Source: Clostridia bacterium (GTDB lineage: Bacteria > Bacillota > Clostridia > UBA1212 > UBA1255). From it: a stretch of DNA of 59,181 nt. The translations under genes and the position numbers were made by a program. The stretch spans positions 1 to 59,181 of the forward strand of contig JAFZSK010000107.1 of the NCBI GenBank assembly GCA_017620915.1, written 5' to 3'. The notes below the pieces were generated by a model. The model saw only the letters and a program-made list of their open reading frames with translations, made no database searches and had not been told where the DNA came from. Positions 27,481-36,041 of this stretch are shown in pieces (the stretch's first letter is position 1; every line of letters begins with the position of its first letter).

Positions 27481-29814
27481 CTAATTATCGAAATTCAATG
27501 CCAGCCTGATATCGCCGGCTCTTTTTATTGTACCATAATGCTTGAAAAAAAGCTGAATTATTTCTGCGTGCTCGGGCGCCTTGACCGTGAGCTGCCAGCG
27601 GTAGCGGCCGTTCACTTTCGGTACGGGCTCGCGGGACGGACCCAGTACGCAGACGGCAGAGCGTTTGTCGGCGGGGATATCGCCGCGAATTGCCGCCGCG
27701 AGCTGCTCCAGGCAGTCGTACGCGCCCCGGTCGTTTTCCGAGGACACGCGGATGATGCCCAGGGAGCAGAAAGGCGGATAGTACATTGCCCGCCGGAACT
27801 CCAGTTCGCGCCGGTAGAACTCGCCGTAATTGCCCTCTGCCGCCGCCTGCAGGACCGCGTTGTCAACGCTGTACGTCTGCACCACCACTTTGCCCGCCTG
27901 CGCGCCGCGGCCCGCCCGGCCGGCGACCTGCGTGATGATCTGGTACGCGCGCTCGCCCGCGTCGTATTCGGGCCGGTTGATCTGCCCGTCGGCGTCAACG
28001 ATCCCCACCAGCGTCACGCCGGGAAAATCGTGCCCTTTGGTGATCATCTGCGTGCCAACCAGGAACGGTATGCGCTCCTTCTGGAAGCGCCGGAGCAGCG
28101 CGCCGTGGCCGCCTTTTACTTTGACCGTGTCGGAGTCCATCCGCAGCACTTCCGCGTCCGGGAACAGCCTGCGGAGTTCGGTCTCCACACGCTCCGTACC
28201 GGGGCTGCCGTAACCCAGCGTATTACTGCCGCACTTGGGGCAGCTTTTCGGCGCCGGTACCGCCTTGCCGCAATAGTTGCAGAGCAGCCGCGCCGCCCCG
28301 CTGTGATATGTCATGGGGAGGCCGCAGTCCCGGCAGATCATTGTCCGCCCGCACTCCCGGCAGAACAGCCGCGCGCTGTACCCGCGCCGCCCCACGAAAA
28401 GCATGGTCTGACCCCCGGCTTGATAATTCGCCTTCAATTCGTTCAGAAGCGCCGCGGAAAACAGACCGCCGCGGGCCAGGTTGGCGCGCTCGTCCCGCAT
28501 GTCCGCCACCTGAATATCCGGCAGCCTGCCGGCGCCGGCGCGGGAGGGCAGTTCCAGAAGGCGTATCGCCCCCTGCTCCGCCCGGTAGTACATCGTCACA
28601 TCCGGTGTCGCGGAACCGTACAGGATCGCCGCTTTGCCCGCAAACCGCAGCTCTGCCACCTCTTTCGCGTCATACCGGAGTCCCGATTCCTCCGAGCGGT
28701 ACGAGCCGTCGTGCACCTCATCCACGATCACCAGATCTACCCGCGGAAACGGCGCGAAGATGCCGGAGCGCGTGCACACCGCCACGCGGGCAATGCCTTT
28801 CTTCATCCGGTACCACTCGCGCTCCCGGACGGCGTTGCTGAGACCGGAGTGCCAGAGGGCAACGTTGTCGCCGAACCGTCGGGTGAAATGCGCGATCATC
28901 TGCGGCGTCAACGCGATCTCCGGCACCATCATTATCACGTACCCGCCCCGGGACAACACGTACGCGATCAGGTGCATGTACACTTCGGTCTTGCCGCTGC
29001 CCGTTACGCCGTGCAGCAGAAATACACCGTTGCCGCTGTTTGCCTCCGGATCCGTTTCCGCGCGCGTCATATTTGCGTCAATGACCGCCTTCACCGCGTT
29101 GTACGCCTCCGCCTGCTTCGGGTTCAGTTCATGCTCCGGATAAGTGGTGAGCAACTCCCGCTCCCCGCGCGGCTCCGCTTTGATGTCCTCTGCGCCGGCT
29201 TCGCGCGTACACAGTTTTACATAGCCTTTTTTGACCAGCGCGGTGAGCTGCGGGCGCTTCGCTTCCGTCTCGAACAACAGCTTTTCAACATCCGCGCTGC
29301 CCCGCTCCGCCAGCATCTCCAGCAGTTTCAGCTGCCAGATACTGCGTACTTTCGTCTGCTTCACAAGTTCCTGCGCGTCTGCGCGGCTGATCGCGAGCTC
29401 CGCCACTTCCACCGTGCGCGCGACTGCTTTCTTTTTGCCGCGGAACGGCCGTATGCAGCGGATCGCGGTGCCCGGCGTGCAGGCGTACGTACGCCACAGG
29501 CGCAGGGCAAATTCGAGTTCTTCCCCGGTGAGCGGTTCTTCATCCGGCACTTCGAGGATGTGTTTGAGGACAATGGGCCTGCCGGTTGCGGCCCCGATCG
29601 CTTCCGCGTTGTCCGCGCCGGAATCGTCCGCCCCGGCAACGTTCCAGATCACGGCCTCGGTGCGCCGGTTGCCTATGCCGAACGGGACAACGACAAACAT
29701 ACCCCGCCGGAAACGTTGCCCCCCGCCGGGGAGCGTTTCATCAGCGAGGTAGGTATAGAGCCGGTCAAACGCCAGCGTACTTTCCAGCAGATATACTTCC
29801 AGTCTGACTGTCAA
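27481..29814 (-). CDS. priA: Primosomal helicase PriA
   Basis: This 777-residue 3'-to-5' helicase restarts stalled replication forks. The helicase core has Walker A GVTGSGKTE, the DEVHD box, and later ITKGHDFPGVTLVGIVDAD and the arginine-containing QVAGRAGRG. Between them are the zinc-binding cysteines (CRECGRTMICRDCG, CNYCG, CPKCGS). An N-terminal DNA-binding domain precedes the core. The start seems to be TTG with AAGGA nine bases upstream. Confidence 0.95.
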   Translation of the reverse strand: MTVRLEVYLLESTLAFDRLYTYLADETLPGGGQRFRRGMFVVVPFGIGNRRTEAVIWNVAGADDSGADNAEAIGAATGRPIVLKHILEVPDEEPLTGEELEFALRLWRTYACTPGTAIRCIRPFRGKKKAVARTVEVAELAISRADAQELVKQTKVRSIWQLKLLEMLAERGSADVEKLLFETEAKRPQLTALVKKGYVKLCTREAGAEDIKAEPRGERELLTTYPEHELNPKQAEAYNAVKAVIDANMTRAETDPEANSGNGVFLLHGVTGSGKTEVYMHLIAYVLSRGGYVIMMVPEIALTPQMIAHFTRRFGDNVALWHSGLSNAVREREWYRMKKGIARVAVCTRSGIFAPFPRVDLVIVDEVHDGSYRSEESGLRYDAKEVAELRFAGKAAILYGSATPDVTMYYRAEQGAIRLLELPSRAGAGRLPDIQVADMRDERANLARGGLFSAALLNELKANYQAGGQTMLFVGRRGYSARLFCRECGRTMICRDCGLPMTYHSGAARLLCNYCGKAVPAPKSCPKCGSNTLGYGSPGTERVETELRRLFPDAEVLRMDSDTVKVKGGHGALLRRFQKERIPFLVGTQMITKGHDFPGVTLVGIVDADGQINRPEYDAGERAYQIITQVAGRAGRGAQAGKVVVQTYSVDNAVLQAAAEGNYGEFYRRELEFRRAMYYPPFCSLGIIRVSSENDRGAYDCLEQLAAAIRGDIPADKRSAVCVLGPSREPVPKVNGRYRWQLTVKAPEHAEIIQLFFKHYGTIKRAGDIRLALNFDN

Positions 29815-29847
29815 ACCGATTTATCCTTCCGGGCATCGACGCGGCGC

Positions 29848-30255
29848 TCAGGTGTACTGCCGGATGAACTCCGGCATCGTCTCCTCGTCGCCGTTGATGC
29901 TGATGTAGAAGTCGGCGCTGTGTTCCGCCGAGATCTTCGCGATGCCGTCAAAGAACTTCTTCAGCGACTCCGCGTCCTGATGTACTATATATGTCAATCC
30001 GTCAATGAATATTGTTTCGATGTCATAGTTCTGCGAGGCCACGCCGCAGATAAAGCCTAAAAACGCGTCCGATCCGTATACCGGGTAGTCCAGGATGTTG
30101 ATGAATCTGATCCGGTGGGACAATTTCATCATCAGCTCGTTGCTGTCGTCAATATACACCACCGCTCCGTTCGACTCTCTCACGATGGCGTTCGCCGTCT
30201 CCAGCATCTGCTTCGTCTTTCCTGTACCTTTTTTCCCGTAAAATACCTTTATCAT
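29848..30255 (-). CDS. Small P-loop NTPase-like protein
   Basis: This 135-residue protein begins MIKVFYGKKGTGKTK, a Walker A motif with Lys13, and has a possible Walker B in IETIFIDGLTYIV. It is too short for a full helicase or kinase and looks like a minimal P-loop domain. I do not know its function. I chose the ATG at 30255 because GGAGG sits seven bases before it; an ATG five codons earlier overlaps that site. It lies just upstream of priA and may be co-transcribed with it. Confidence 0.75.
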   Translation of the reverse strand: MIKVFYGKKGTGKTKQMLETANAIVRESNGAVVYIDDSNELMMKLSHRIRFINILDYPVYGSDAFLGFICGVASQNYDIETIFIDGLTYIVHQDAESLKKFFDGIAKISAEHSADFYISINGDEETMPEFIRQYT

Positions 30256-30324
30256 AGAAATCGCCTCCATTTCTGTATATATACTTTACCACAAGAAACC
30301 GAATGTGACAAGTGAAAGAAGCGG

Positions 30325-30404
30325 TAAGTTACAAGTTACAAGTTACAAGTTTTAAGCTGCGGCGCAAACTTATAACTTAAAACTTATAACTTATAACTTA
30401 AAAC
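30325..30404. repeat. Heptamer direct repeats forming an inverted structure
   Basis: The left side contains four AAGTTAC-like heptamers in a row, and the right side contains copies of TTATAAC and TTAAAAC. The two sides are partly complementary around TGCGGCGCAA, so a long AT-rich hairpin can form. The right arm overlaps the stop codon of the metallophosphoesterase gene. Confidence 0.65.
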
Positions 30405-31360
30405 TGATTTTTCAATATAATTTCTCCCACTTCGGGTCTTGTCCCCGAGCGCAGCCGGAGCAGCGCGCAGCCCAGGCCGGATGTCAGCAGCAGCGGGTAG
30501 CCGCCCACATCGTGCCGGCCGTAGAAAATACCCTGTTTGGGCAGTTTGTCGTCTTTGAGCACTTTAAACTCCAGGCCCGCGACCAGGCGGATCTGGCCGC
30601 CGTGGGTGTGGCCGCAGAACACGCCGTACGGGGCGTATGCGGGGAGCGGGAGCGGAGCGTTGACGTCGCGGGCAGCGCGGTCAACGGCATTGTCCCCGCT
30701 GAGCAGGATGTCGGCGTTGTGGGACGCGAGGATGAATTTGAGGCCTCGCTCGGCAGCAATGCGCGACCACTCCTCGATCAGTTCGCCGGCGGGTGTGACG
30801 CGGCTGCGCAGATCGGAGAGACCCCCGATCAAGGTGTCGGCAACGACGGTGTAATTGTCGTCCAGCACGCGCACATCGCCGGGCAGCGAGGTAAAGGTGT
30901 CAACAAACTCCGCCTTCCCGCCCGGCAGCTGCGCCGCGACTATGTTGTCGTGGTTGCCCGGAGTGATCAGCACGGGGACCCCCGCGCCGGAAGACAGACA
31001 GAATATAAAATGCTTGGCGGATTCCAGTTCTTTAGGCTCGTTGGCCAGATCGCCGGTGATCAGGATGAATGCCGGATCCATCTGCCGCACCGCTTCGAGA
31101 ATGTGGCTCCACGGCACGGGCATGGCGGCAATATGCACATCGGAAATAAAGCAGAACCGCGTATTTCCCGCTTCAGCAGCGTCAATACCGGCCGCGTCAG
31201 CACCGGTAGCTGCGGCGTCAATACCGGTCCCGTTTCCGGGCGCCGCGAACACTTCGCGCACTATCTGAAGTTCGCCCGCGTTGCGCCGCATGCGCCGGAG
31301 CACGAATATCAGCACGATGATCAGGACACAGCAGCAGATCGTAAAAATGTACCAAAACAT
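30398..31360 (-). CDS. Membrane-anchored metallophosphoesterase
   Basis: This 320-residue protein has an N-terminal transmembrane segment (about residues 3-21) and a calcineurin-type phosphoesterase domain. Its metal ligands are visible in FISDVHI, ITGDLANEP, PGNHDN, SHNADIL and FCGHTHGGQ. This pattern fits the YaeI-like group, some members of which act on lipid A or lipid precursors; the substrate here is unknown. An Ala/Gly/Asp-rich low-complexity stretch joins anchor and enzyme. It begins 13 bases after the cohesin-protein gene, with GGAGC upstream of the ATG, and so probably belongs to the same transcript. Confidence 0.88.
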   Translation of the reverse strand: MFWYIFTICCCVLIIVLIFVLRRMRRNAGELQIVREVFAAPGNGTGIDAAATGADAAGIDAAEAGNTRFCFISDVHIAAMPVPWSHILEAVRQMDPAFILITGDLANEPKELESAKHFIFCLSSGAGVPVLITPGNHDNIVAAQLPGGKAEFVDTFTSLPGDVRVLDDNYTVVADTLIGGLSDLRSRVTPAGELIEEWSRIAAERGLKFILASHNADILLSGDNAVDRAARDVNAPLPLPAYAPYGVFCGHTHGGQIRLVAGLEFKVLKDDKLPKQGIFYGRHDVGGYPLLLTSGLGCALLRLRSGTRPEVGEIILKNQF

Positions 31361-31373
31361 ACGCGCGCTCCGG

Positions 31374-33488
31374 TCAGTTCCAGTTGTCCTTCTTCATTTC
31401 CACATCGCCCGCGTTGACGTCGCGGTTCAGGCGGCGCTTCTTGTGCTTGCCGCCCTCGCCTTCGCCCGAGGCGGAGGAATCGCCGTTGTCCTTGGCGGGC
31501 GGTACGATGTCTTTCTTGAACGCCAGCAGCCAGATTATCCGGATGAGTCCGATCAACAGGAGCAGCGCCGCAAGGCCGTACGCGATGTAGCACAGCGTCT
31601 GGATAAAGTCCGAAAGCCGGTACGCCGTGTCTTCCTCCACCAGCGCAACGTGTTCGGCTTTGTTCGTGGGAGTGGGCGCCGGGGTATCGGTGATCAGGTT
31701 GCCGTGTTCGTCGGTGCGAGGCACGCGTGTGGCGTCTCCGAGCTTCGGCGGCGTTACCGGAGGCAATGTCGGCGGCACCGTTTCTTCCGGCACCGCGGTG
31801 GGCGTCCGGGTAGGATACGGCGTGCGCGTAGGCGACGGCGTGGGCTCTTTAGTGGGCGGTTCGGGGGTCCCGGTCACCTCAGGCGTATCCGACGGTTCAT
31901 CGGTAATATCGGGAGTGGCAGTCCCCTCGTCCGGCGTGGGCGTATCCTCTCCCGGCGTGGGCGTATCCTCGTCCGGCGTGGGCGTATCCTCTCCCGGCGT
32001 AGGGGTATCCTCTCCCGGTGTCGGTGTACCTTCGCCCGGCGTGGGAGTTTCATCACCCGGCGTAGGCGTATCTTCACCCGGCGTAGGTGTATCTTCACCC
32101 GGTGTGGGCGTGTCTTCACCCGGCGTGGGAGTATCGTCCTCCGCTGCGGGCGTTGTCTCCGCCGGCGCAGTATCTTCGGGCAGCTCGGTGTTCTTATTGT
32201 CATCGGGAAGGTCAATGCCCGCCGCGTTTGCCCGCACCGCCACCGCGCTCATGCCAAACTTACCGGCGGAAAACAGCAGGCACGCGCACAACAACAGCAC
32301 GAACACATCGCGGCCCGTCTGCCCGCCGCCTTTGCGGCCGCGGCGGCTTTTACGGCCCCAGATCAGGAATCCGACGGCAATACCCGCCCAGATACCCACG
32401 ATCATCGCCGCGAACAGTGCCATGATCGCGTTGGTCTTGGGCAACGTAAACGAATCCGGATCTTCCTCCGCAGTATCTGTCGGACCGCGGGGAATATCCG
32501 TTGCCGACGGTACCGCCGGAGTACCCGTCTCGACCGGCACGGTAGGTGCTTCGGTAGGGACTTCCGTTTCAGCCGGGAGCGTAGGTTCACCGGAAGCATC
32601 AGGTGACGCGGACGGATCCGGCGTTTCAGAAGCGTCCGGGGTAGTGTCGGAAGGCGTAATTTCCGGAGTAGCTGTATTGGGCACCGCAGTCGCCGGCGTC
32701 GCGGCAGGCGTACTTGTGGGTGACGCCGTAGGTGTTTTCGCCGGAGGTTCAGTGGGTGTTTCAGTCGGCGTAGCCGTGGGCGGCGCGGTGGGCGTTTTGG
32801 TCGGCGTAGCGGTAGGTGTCGCATTAGGCTTTTGGGTGGGCGTGGCGGTCGGCGTGGGTGTAGCTGTTGGTTTCGGCGTCGCGGTAGGTGTCGGCGTCGC
32901 AGTCGGCGTTGGCGTCGGCGTTTTGGTAGGCGGATTAGTGGGATCCGGTTTGATCCAGATCGTTCTCCGGTACGTCCAGCCGTAACCGTCATCTTCAGAA
33001 TACTCATTGAAATCCTCGTCTGAGTACCCCAGCATGCGGGCGGTGATTATTCCGTCGGAGTCTCGCTGCGCGTTGTCCGCGACCTTAAACACGATCTTGC
33101 AGAGCGTGCCTTTGCCGGTGCCGTTGCCCTCCGCTGACAGGATCATGATCCGCCGGTTGGCAACGTCGCTCACTTCCACGGTATCCGCCAGCATATTTGT
33201 CTTATCAGAAGAAACATACTCGAGGTTGGAGCTGAATTCAAGAAGGATCTCGACGGCCGAGATCTTCATATCGAGGTCGTAGCCCACCGTCACGGTGATC
33301 GTCTCGCCGGCAAACGCTTCGGTGCGGGACAACGTGAACAGTTCCTGCGAGGCGGCCCGGGCGGGACGTTCGCGGGAAGGGAACAGCAGTATTGACGCCG
33401 TCAACACCAGTGCCAGCAAAACTGCCGCCGCCGTCAACGCCGTGCCGCGTTTCCGTATTTTTCCGTTGTCCCTGTGCTTTCCGAACAT
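31374..33488 (-). CDS. Cohesin-domain membrane protein with two Pro/Thr stalks
   Basis: This 704-residue protein has an N-terminal signal/anchor (about 17-36) and a cohesin-like domain (about 48-170). In that domain, AFAGETITVTVGYDLD, ISAVEILLEFSSNLEYVSS and GKGTLCKIVFKVAD mark the strands. A Thr/Pro/Ala stalk follows, then a second transmembrane segment (about 353-378), a basic cytoplasmic loop (KSRRGRKGGG), a third segment (about 393-412), a second stalk of TPTPGED repeats (about 446-521) and a fourth segment (about 629-655) with a basic tail. The positive charges agree with both stalks outside. The centre looks like the end of one surface protein fused to the signal peptide of another. The adjacent gene carries a dockerin, the natural partner of cohesin. 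Confidence 0.8.
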   Translation of the reverse strand: MFGKHRDNGKIRKRGTALTAAAVLLALVLTASILLFPSRERPARAASQELFTLSRTEAFAGETITVTVGYDLDMKISAVEILLEFSSNLEYVSSDKTNMLADTVEVSDVANRRIMILSAEGNGTGKGTLCKIVFKVADNAQRDSDGIITARMLGYSDEDFNEYSEDDGYGWTYRRTIWIKPDPTNPPTKTPTPTPTATPTPTATPKPTATPTPTATPTQKPNATPTATPTKTPTAPPTATPTETPTEPPAKTPTASPTSTPAATPATAVPNTATPEITPSDTTPDASETPDPSASPDASGEPTLPAETEVPTEAPTVPVETGTPAVPSATDIPRGPTDTAEEDPDSFTLPKTNAIMALFAAMIVGIWAGIAVGFLIWGRKSRRGRKGGGQTGRDVFVLLLCACLLFSAGKFGMSAVAVRANAAGIDLPDDNKNTELPEDTAPAETTPAAEDDTPTPGEDTPTPGEDTPTPGEDTPTPGDETPTPGEGTPTPGEDTPTPGEDTPTPDEDTPTPGEDTPTPDEGTATPDITDEPSDTPEVTGTPEPPTKEPTPSPTRTPYPTRTPTAVPEETVPPTLPPVTPPKLGDATRVPRTDEHGNLITDTPAPTPTNKAEHVALVEEDTAYRLSDFIQTLCYIAYGLAALLLLIGLIRIIWLLAFKKDIVPPAKDNGDSSASGEGEGGKHKKRRLNRDVNAGDVEMKKDNWN
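31921..32150 (-). repeat. 18-bp minisatellite coding TPTPGED units
   Basis: About eleven imperfect 18-base units in the cohesin-protein gene encode (E/D)DTPTPGE-type steps. Units differ by a few bases, and two or three encode DEDTPTPD or GDETPT variants. The array could expand or shrink by slippage and change stalk length. Confidence 0.85.
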
Positions 33489-33526
33489 TCCGTTCCTCCC
33501 GCTGTATCAAAAGGGGTCTGTCCCCT

Positions 33527-35623
33527 CTACAATTCGATCTTACCCAGCAGATACTGGCGCAGTTTGGCGAAGTCGCCGATGCCGATCTTGCTGTCGCCGT
33601 TGACGTCCGCCGCATACTCGAAATCGCCGGTGATGATGCCGCCTTTCAGCAGATGCTGCCGCAGCTTCGCGAAGTCCGCGATACCGACTTTGCCGTCGCC
33701 GTTGACGTCGCCGGACACGATCACGTGCCAGTCCGCATACACGACGCCGCGGTCGGTCAATACCACCCGGGCCCCCGTAGGCAGTGCCTGCTCCGCGCCG
33801 GGCTCGCCGCCGTCGGGCAGCGTGACGGTCAATTCCGGTTCCGCCCCGCCCGCACAGCTGATCGCGCCGAGCAGTTCCGCGGCCGCGGTCCCGGGCTTCA
33901 CGCCCCGGAGCAGCATGAGGCCGTCGCCGCTTTCCGCGAGCGTCCAGCCGGACGAATCGCCAAGCCGCACTTCCGGCTCATTATATACCATCTCGCCGGC
34001 CTTTGCCACATCTATCTTGATCTGTGCGCGGTCGGTCGTGCTCCCGCTCGCGTCGATCTCCGTTACCGTCAGCGTACATAGGCCTTCCTGTGCCGGATTC
34101 CACACCAGCACCGGCTCGGTCTTAGTCACCGCCAGCGTGCGGCCGTCCGGCAGGAGCAGGGTAAATACATACGTTTTCCCGGGGGTTGCCGCATTGGCAT
34201 CGGTACCGCTGCCGGAGCCGGTCTTGCCGCTCCACTGTATCAGGCTGTGGCCGTTCTGCCGCAGCGTGCCGCCGGCGGGGGTGAGAACGTTGAGACCGTT
34301 GTTGTCCGTGTAAGCGGGCCGCACCGGGATATATTCGGCGCTGGCAACTGTTGCGGAGAGCGTGCGCGTCGCGGTCTTGCCTATGGCATTGCGGACAATG
34401 ATCCGGACCGTCTGCTGCGGCGTTTCTCCGCCCTCTCCCGCCTCCGGGGACGCCGGGCTCTCCGCGGACAACGCGGCCGGCACGCACACCACGTCCGCCT
34501 TCCCGGCGCCGCTGTCCAAGGAAGCATAGTACGCGGGATTCCAGTACTCCCCGTCGGGGATCTCCGGCAGGGCCAGCGGTTCATCGAGGATCAGCGGGGC
34601 GGCATCGGAGATGTTGACCGTCAGCGGATAACCCGCGATCCGGCCGCCGAATGTGATGGAGATGTTGACGTCCTGCGTACCTGCGTGCTTCGTGTCTACC
34701 GCAGCCGCGTCGAACCGCACCGTCACCGGCACGCCGCGCAGGTCGCGGATCTCCAGCGCTTCGGCGATCGCCGCCGCGGTCAACGCCTTCCCTTTCAGCA
34801 CGTACACCTCGCCCAGCGTTGTTCCCTCTGCCGGGGACGCGGGCAATTCGCCGGACACGCACGGGCTCGCCGGAAATCCGGCGCCGATGCTCGTCTCTTC
34901 GGCCGCTGTCAACGCCGCCTTGCCGTAGCACCACACGAAGCAGTACTCCAGCCCCTGCGCGGTCTCACGCACCGCCGAAGCACAGCCGAAGCAGGCGATA
35001 TTGGACCGGCTCAGCGTTTGTTCGCCGGAATATGTGTTGAGGATGGATCTGAGCGCGAGCCGGGCGCCGCTCGAGGCATCGGTGCACGCGTAACCGGTCG
35101 CAAAATATACTTCGAAGCCATCGATGCCGGAGATGTTGCCGATCGCCGCCTGCACCGCGTTTTCCGCCGCACGCTGAGCCGCATTGGCACTGTTTTGGCC
35201 GCTCGCGGTGTTGCCGTTGCCGTCTCGCGTGCACAAAGCGGACAACGCGCCGTACAGCGCCGCCGTTGAGAGCGCCTCCGATTCCGCCGCTGCGCCGAGC
35301 CCGCATTTGGCCCGGTGATCAGTGTAATAACCCGCGGCGGCAATATCTATCCCTGCCAGCACCGCGTCGTTGTCCCGGTAATATACCGGATCATCGCAAT
35401 TCAGCACGGGAAGCGTTCCCTCCGAAGCATGAACAATTGATTCTGAATTTATTTTTTTGCCGACTGTCCCCCATTTCGGGAGAAACGCCGCCAGAGCAAT
35501 CATTGCCAGCGCCACGCCCGCAAATGCGCTCAAAACAGCCGCAATACGCCCCTGACCCCTGCCGGACATTTCCGGCAGCGGCCGCAAGTACCGCCTGCTC
35601 TGCTGTCTCTCCGCGCTCTTCAT
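33527..35623 (-). CDS. Dockerin-bearing membrane protein with Ig-like domains
   Basis: This 698-residue protein has an N-terminal anchor or signal (about 27-47), a Cys-containing region (about 85-230) that may be a degenerate CAP/SCP-like domain, two or three Ig-like beta domains, and a type I dockerin in the last 65 residues. The dockerin has two calcium-binding repeats, DVNGDGKVGIADFAKLRQHLL and DVNGDSKIGIGDFAKLRQYLL, nearly identical, so it could bind in two orientations. The start is the ATG at 35623 after GGGGGAA; a TTG seven codons earlier is less likely. It lies 38 bases upstream of the cohesin-protein gene, so both are probably made together. Confidence 0.82.
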   Translation of the reverse strand: MKSAERQQSRRYLRPLPEMSGRGQGRIAAVLSAFAGVALAMIALAAFLPKWGTVGKKINSESIVHASEGTLPVLNCDDPVYYRDNDAVLAGIDIAAAGYYTDHRAKCGLGAAAESEALSTAALYGALSALCTRDGNGNTASGQNSANAAQRAAENAVQAAIGNISGIDGFEVYFATGYACTDASSGARLALRSILNTYSGEQTLSRSNIACFGCASAVRETAQGLEYCFVWCYGKAALTAAEETSIGAGFPASPCVSGELPASPAEGTTLGEVYVLKGKALTAAAIAEALEIRDLRGVPVTVRFDAAAVDTKHAGTQDVNISITFGGRIAGYPLTVNISDAAPLILDEPLALPEIPDGEYWNPAYYASLDSGAGKADVVCVPAALSAESPASPEAGEGGETPQQTVRIIVRNAIGKTATRTLSATVASAEYIPVRPAYTDNNGLNVLTPAGGTLRQNGHSLIQWSGKTGSGSGTDANAATPGKTYVFTLLLPDGRTLAVTKTEPVLVWNPAQEGLCTLTVTEIDASGSTTDRAQIKIDVAKAGEMVYNEPEVRLGDSSGWTLAESGDGLMLLRGVKPGTAAAELLGAISCAGGAEPELTVTLPDGGEPGAEQALPTGARVVLTDRGVVYADWHVIVSGDVNGDGKVGIADFAKLRQHLLKGGIITGDFEYAADVNGDSKIGIGDFAKLRQYLLGKIEL

Positions 35624-36041
35624 TTGTGTCAGTTCCCCCGTCAACCGGGTCTTATCTTCTGTGCCTTAACGGTCGCAAACACTGTATGGCGCCACTTCGC
35701 GGCCGCGTACTTGTCTTGTGTCCGCGTGTGACAATCATCCAAATTAGAGTATATCACAAAAACAGCGGGATTTCCATACTTAAATTATACTTCTTATCTG
35801 AGTAATCTTGGCGTAGGCCGAAATCTCTTCATTTTGTCTTTTCGGCCTACGTCGCAAGGCGAAACGTAGGCCGAAATCTTTTCATTTTAATTTTTCGGCC
35901 TACGTGATGAGGCGGAACGTAGGCCGAAACCCCTTCATTTGATTTTTTCGGCCTACGCCATGAGGTAGAACGTAGGCCGAAATCCTTTCAGTCGATCTTT
36001 TCGGCCTACGAATCAAAAGTGAATGTAGGCCGACAGGATAA
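35624..36041. other. Intergenic region carrying the hairpin array
   Basis: About 418 bases without a gene. The right half is the 53-bp-period hairpin array. The left part (35624-35811) holds the upstream region of the dockerin gene; a possible -10 box TATACT is visible on the minus strand, but no good -35 box. Confidence 0.6.
35812..36035. repeat. Tandem hairpin array, 53-bp period, four full units and a partial one
   Basis: Full units at 35812-35851, 35865-35904, 35918-35957 and 35971-36010 are each 40 bases: arm CGTAGGCCGAAA, a 16-base loop, arm TTTCGGCCTACG. The arms are identical in all four. The loops vary around a conserved TTCA, and the 13-base spacers vary around GAGG and a final GAA. 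A fifth unit starts at 36024 (TGTAGGCCGACA) but is cut off after its left arm. The array begins seven bases after the stop of the lipoprotein gene, so it would lie in that gene's 3' untranslated RNA as four consecutive stem-loops. Confidence 0.95.

Noticed and set aside
27538-30060. Open frame of 840 codons on the plus strand opposite priA
   Set aside because: priA has all helicase motifs on the other strand; the opposite frame shows only compositional sequence and runs into the next gene.
31627-32985. Gly/Val/Ser-rich frame on the plus strand that looks like a secreted repeat protein
   Set aside because: It is produced by reading the Thr/Pro repeats of the cohesin protein backwards; it has no start signal and no independent support.
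32402-33007. Arg-rich frame on the minus strand inside the cohesin-protein gene
   Set aside because: It is a frame-shifted reading of the Pro/Thr linker of the real gene on the same strand.
33614-33720. Possible EF-hand protein in the C-terminal part of the dockerin gene
   Set aside because: The two calcium loops with the LRQ(H/Y)LL helices and a linker match a type I dockerin rather than a stand-alone EF-hand protein.
35812-36035. CRISPR array
   Set aside because: The repeated part is a palindrome with a variable inside, the spacers are only 13 bases and resemble each other, and no cas gene is near.
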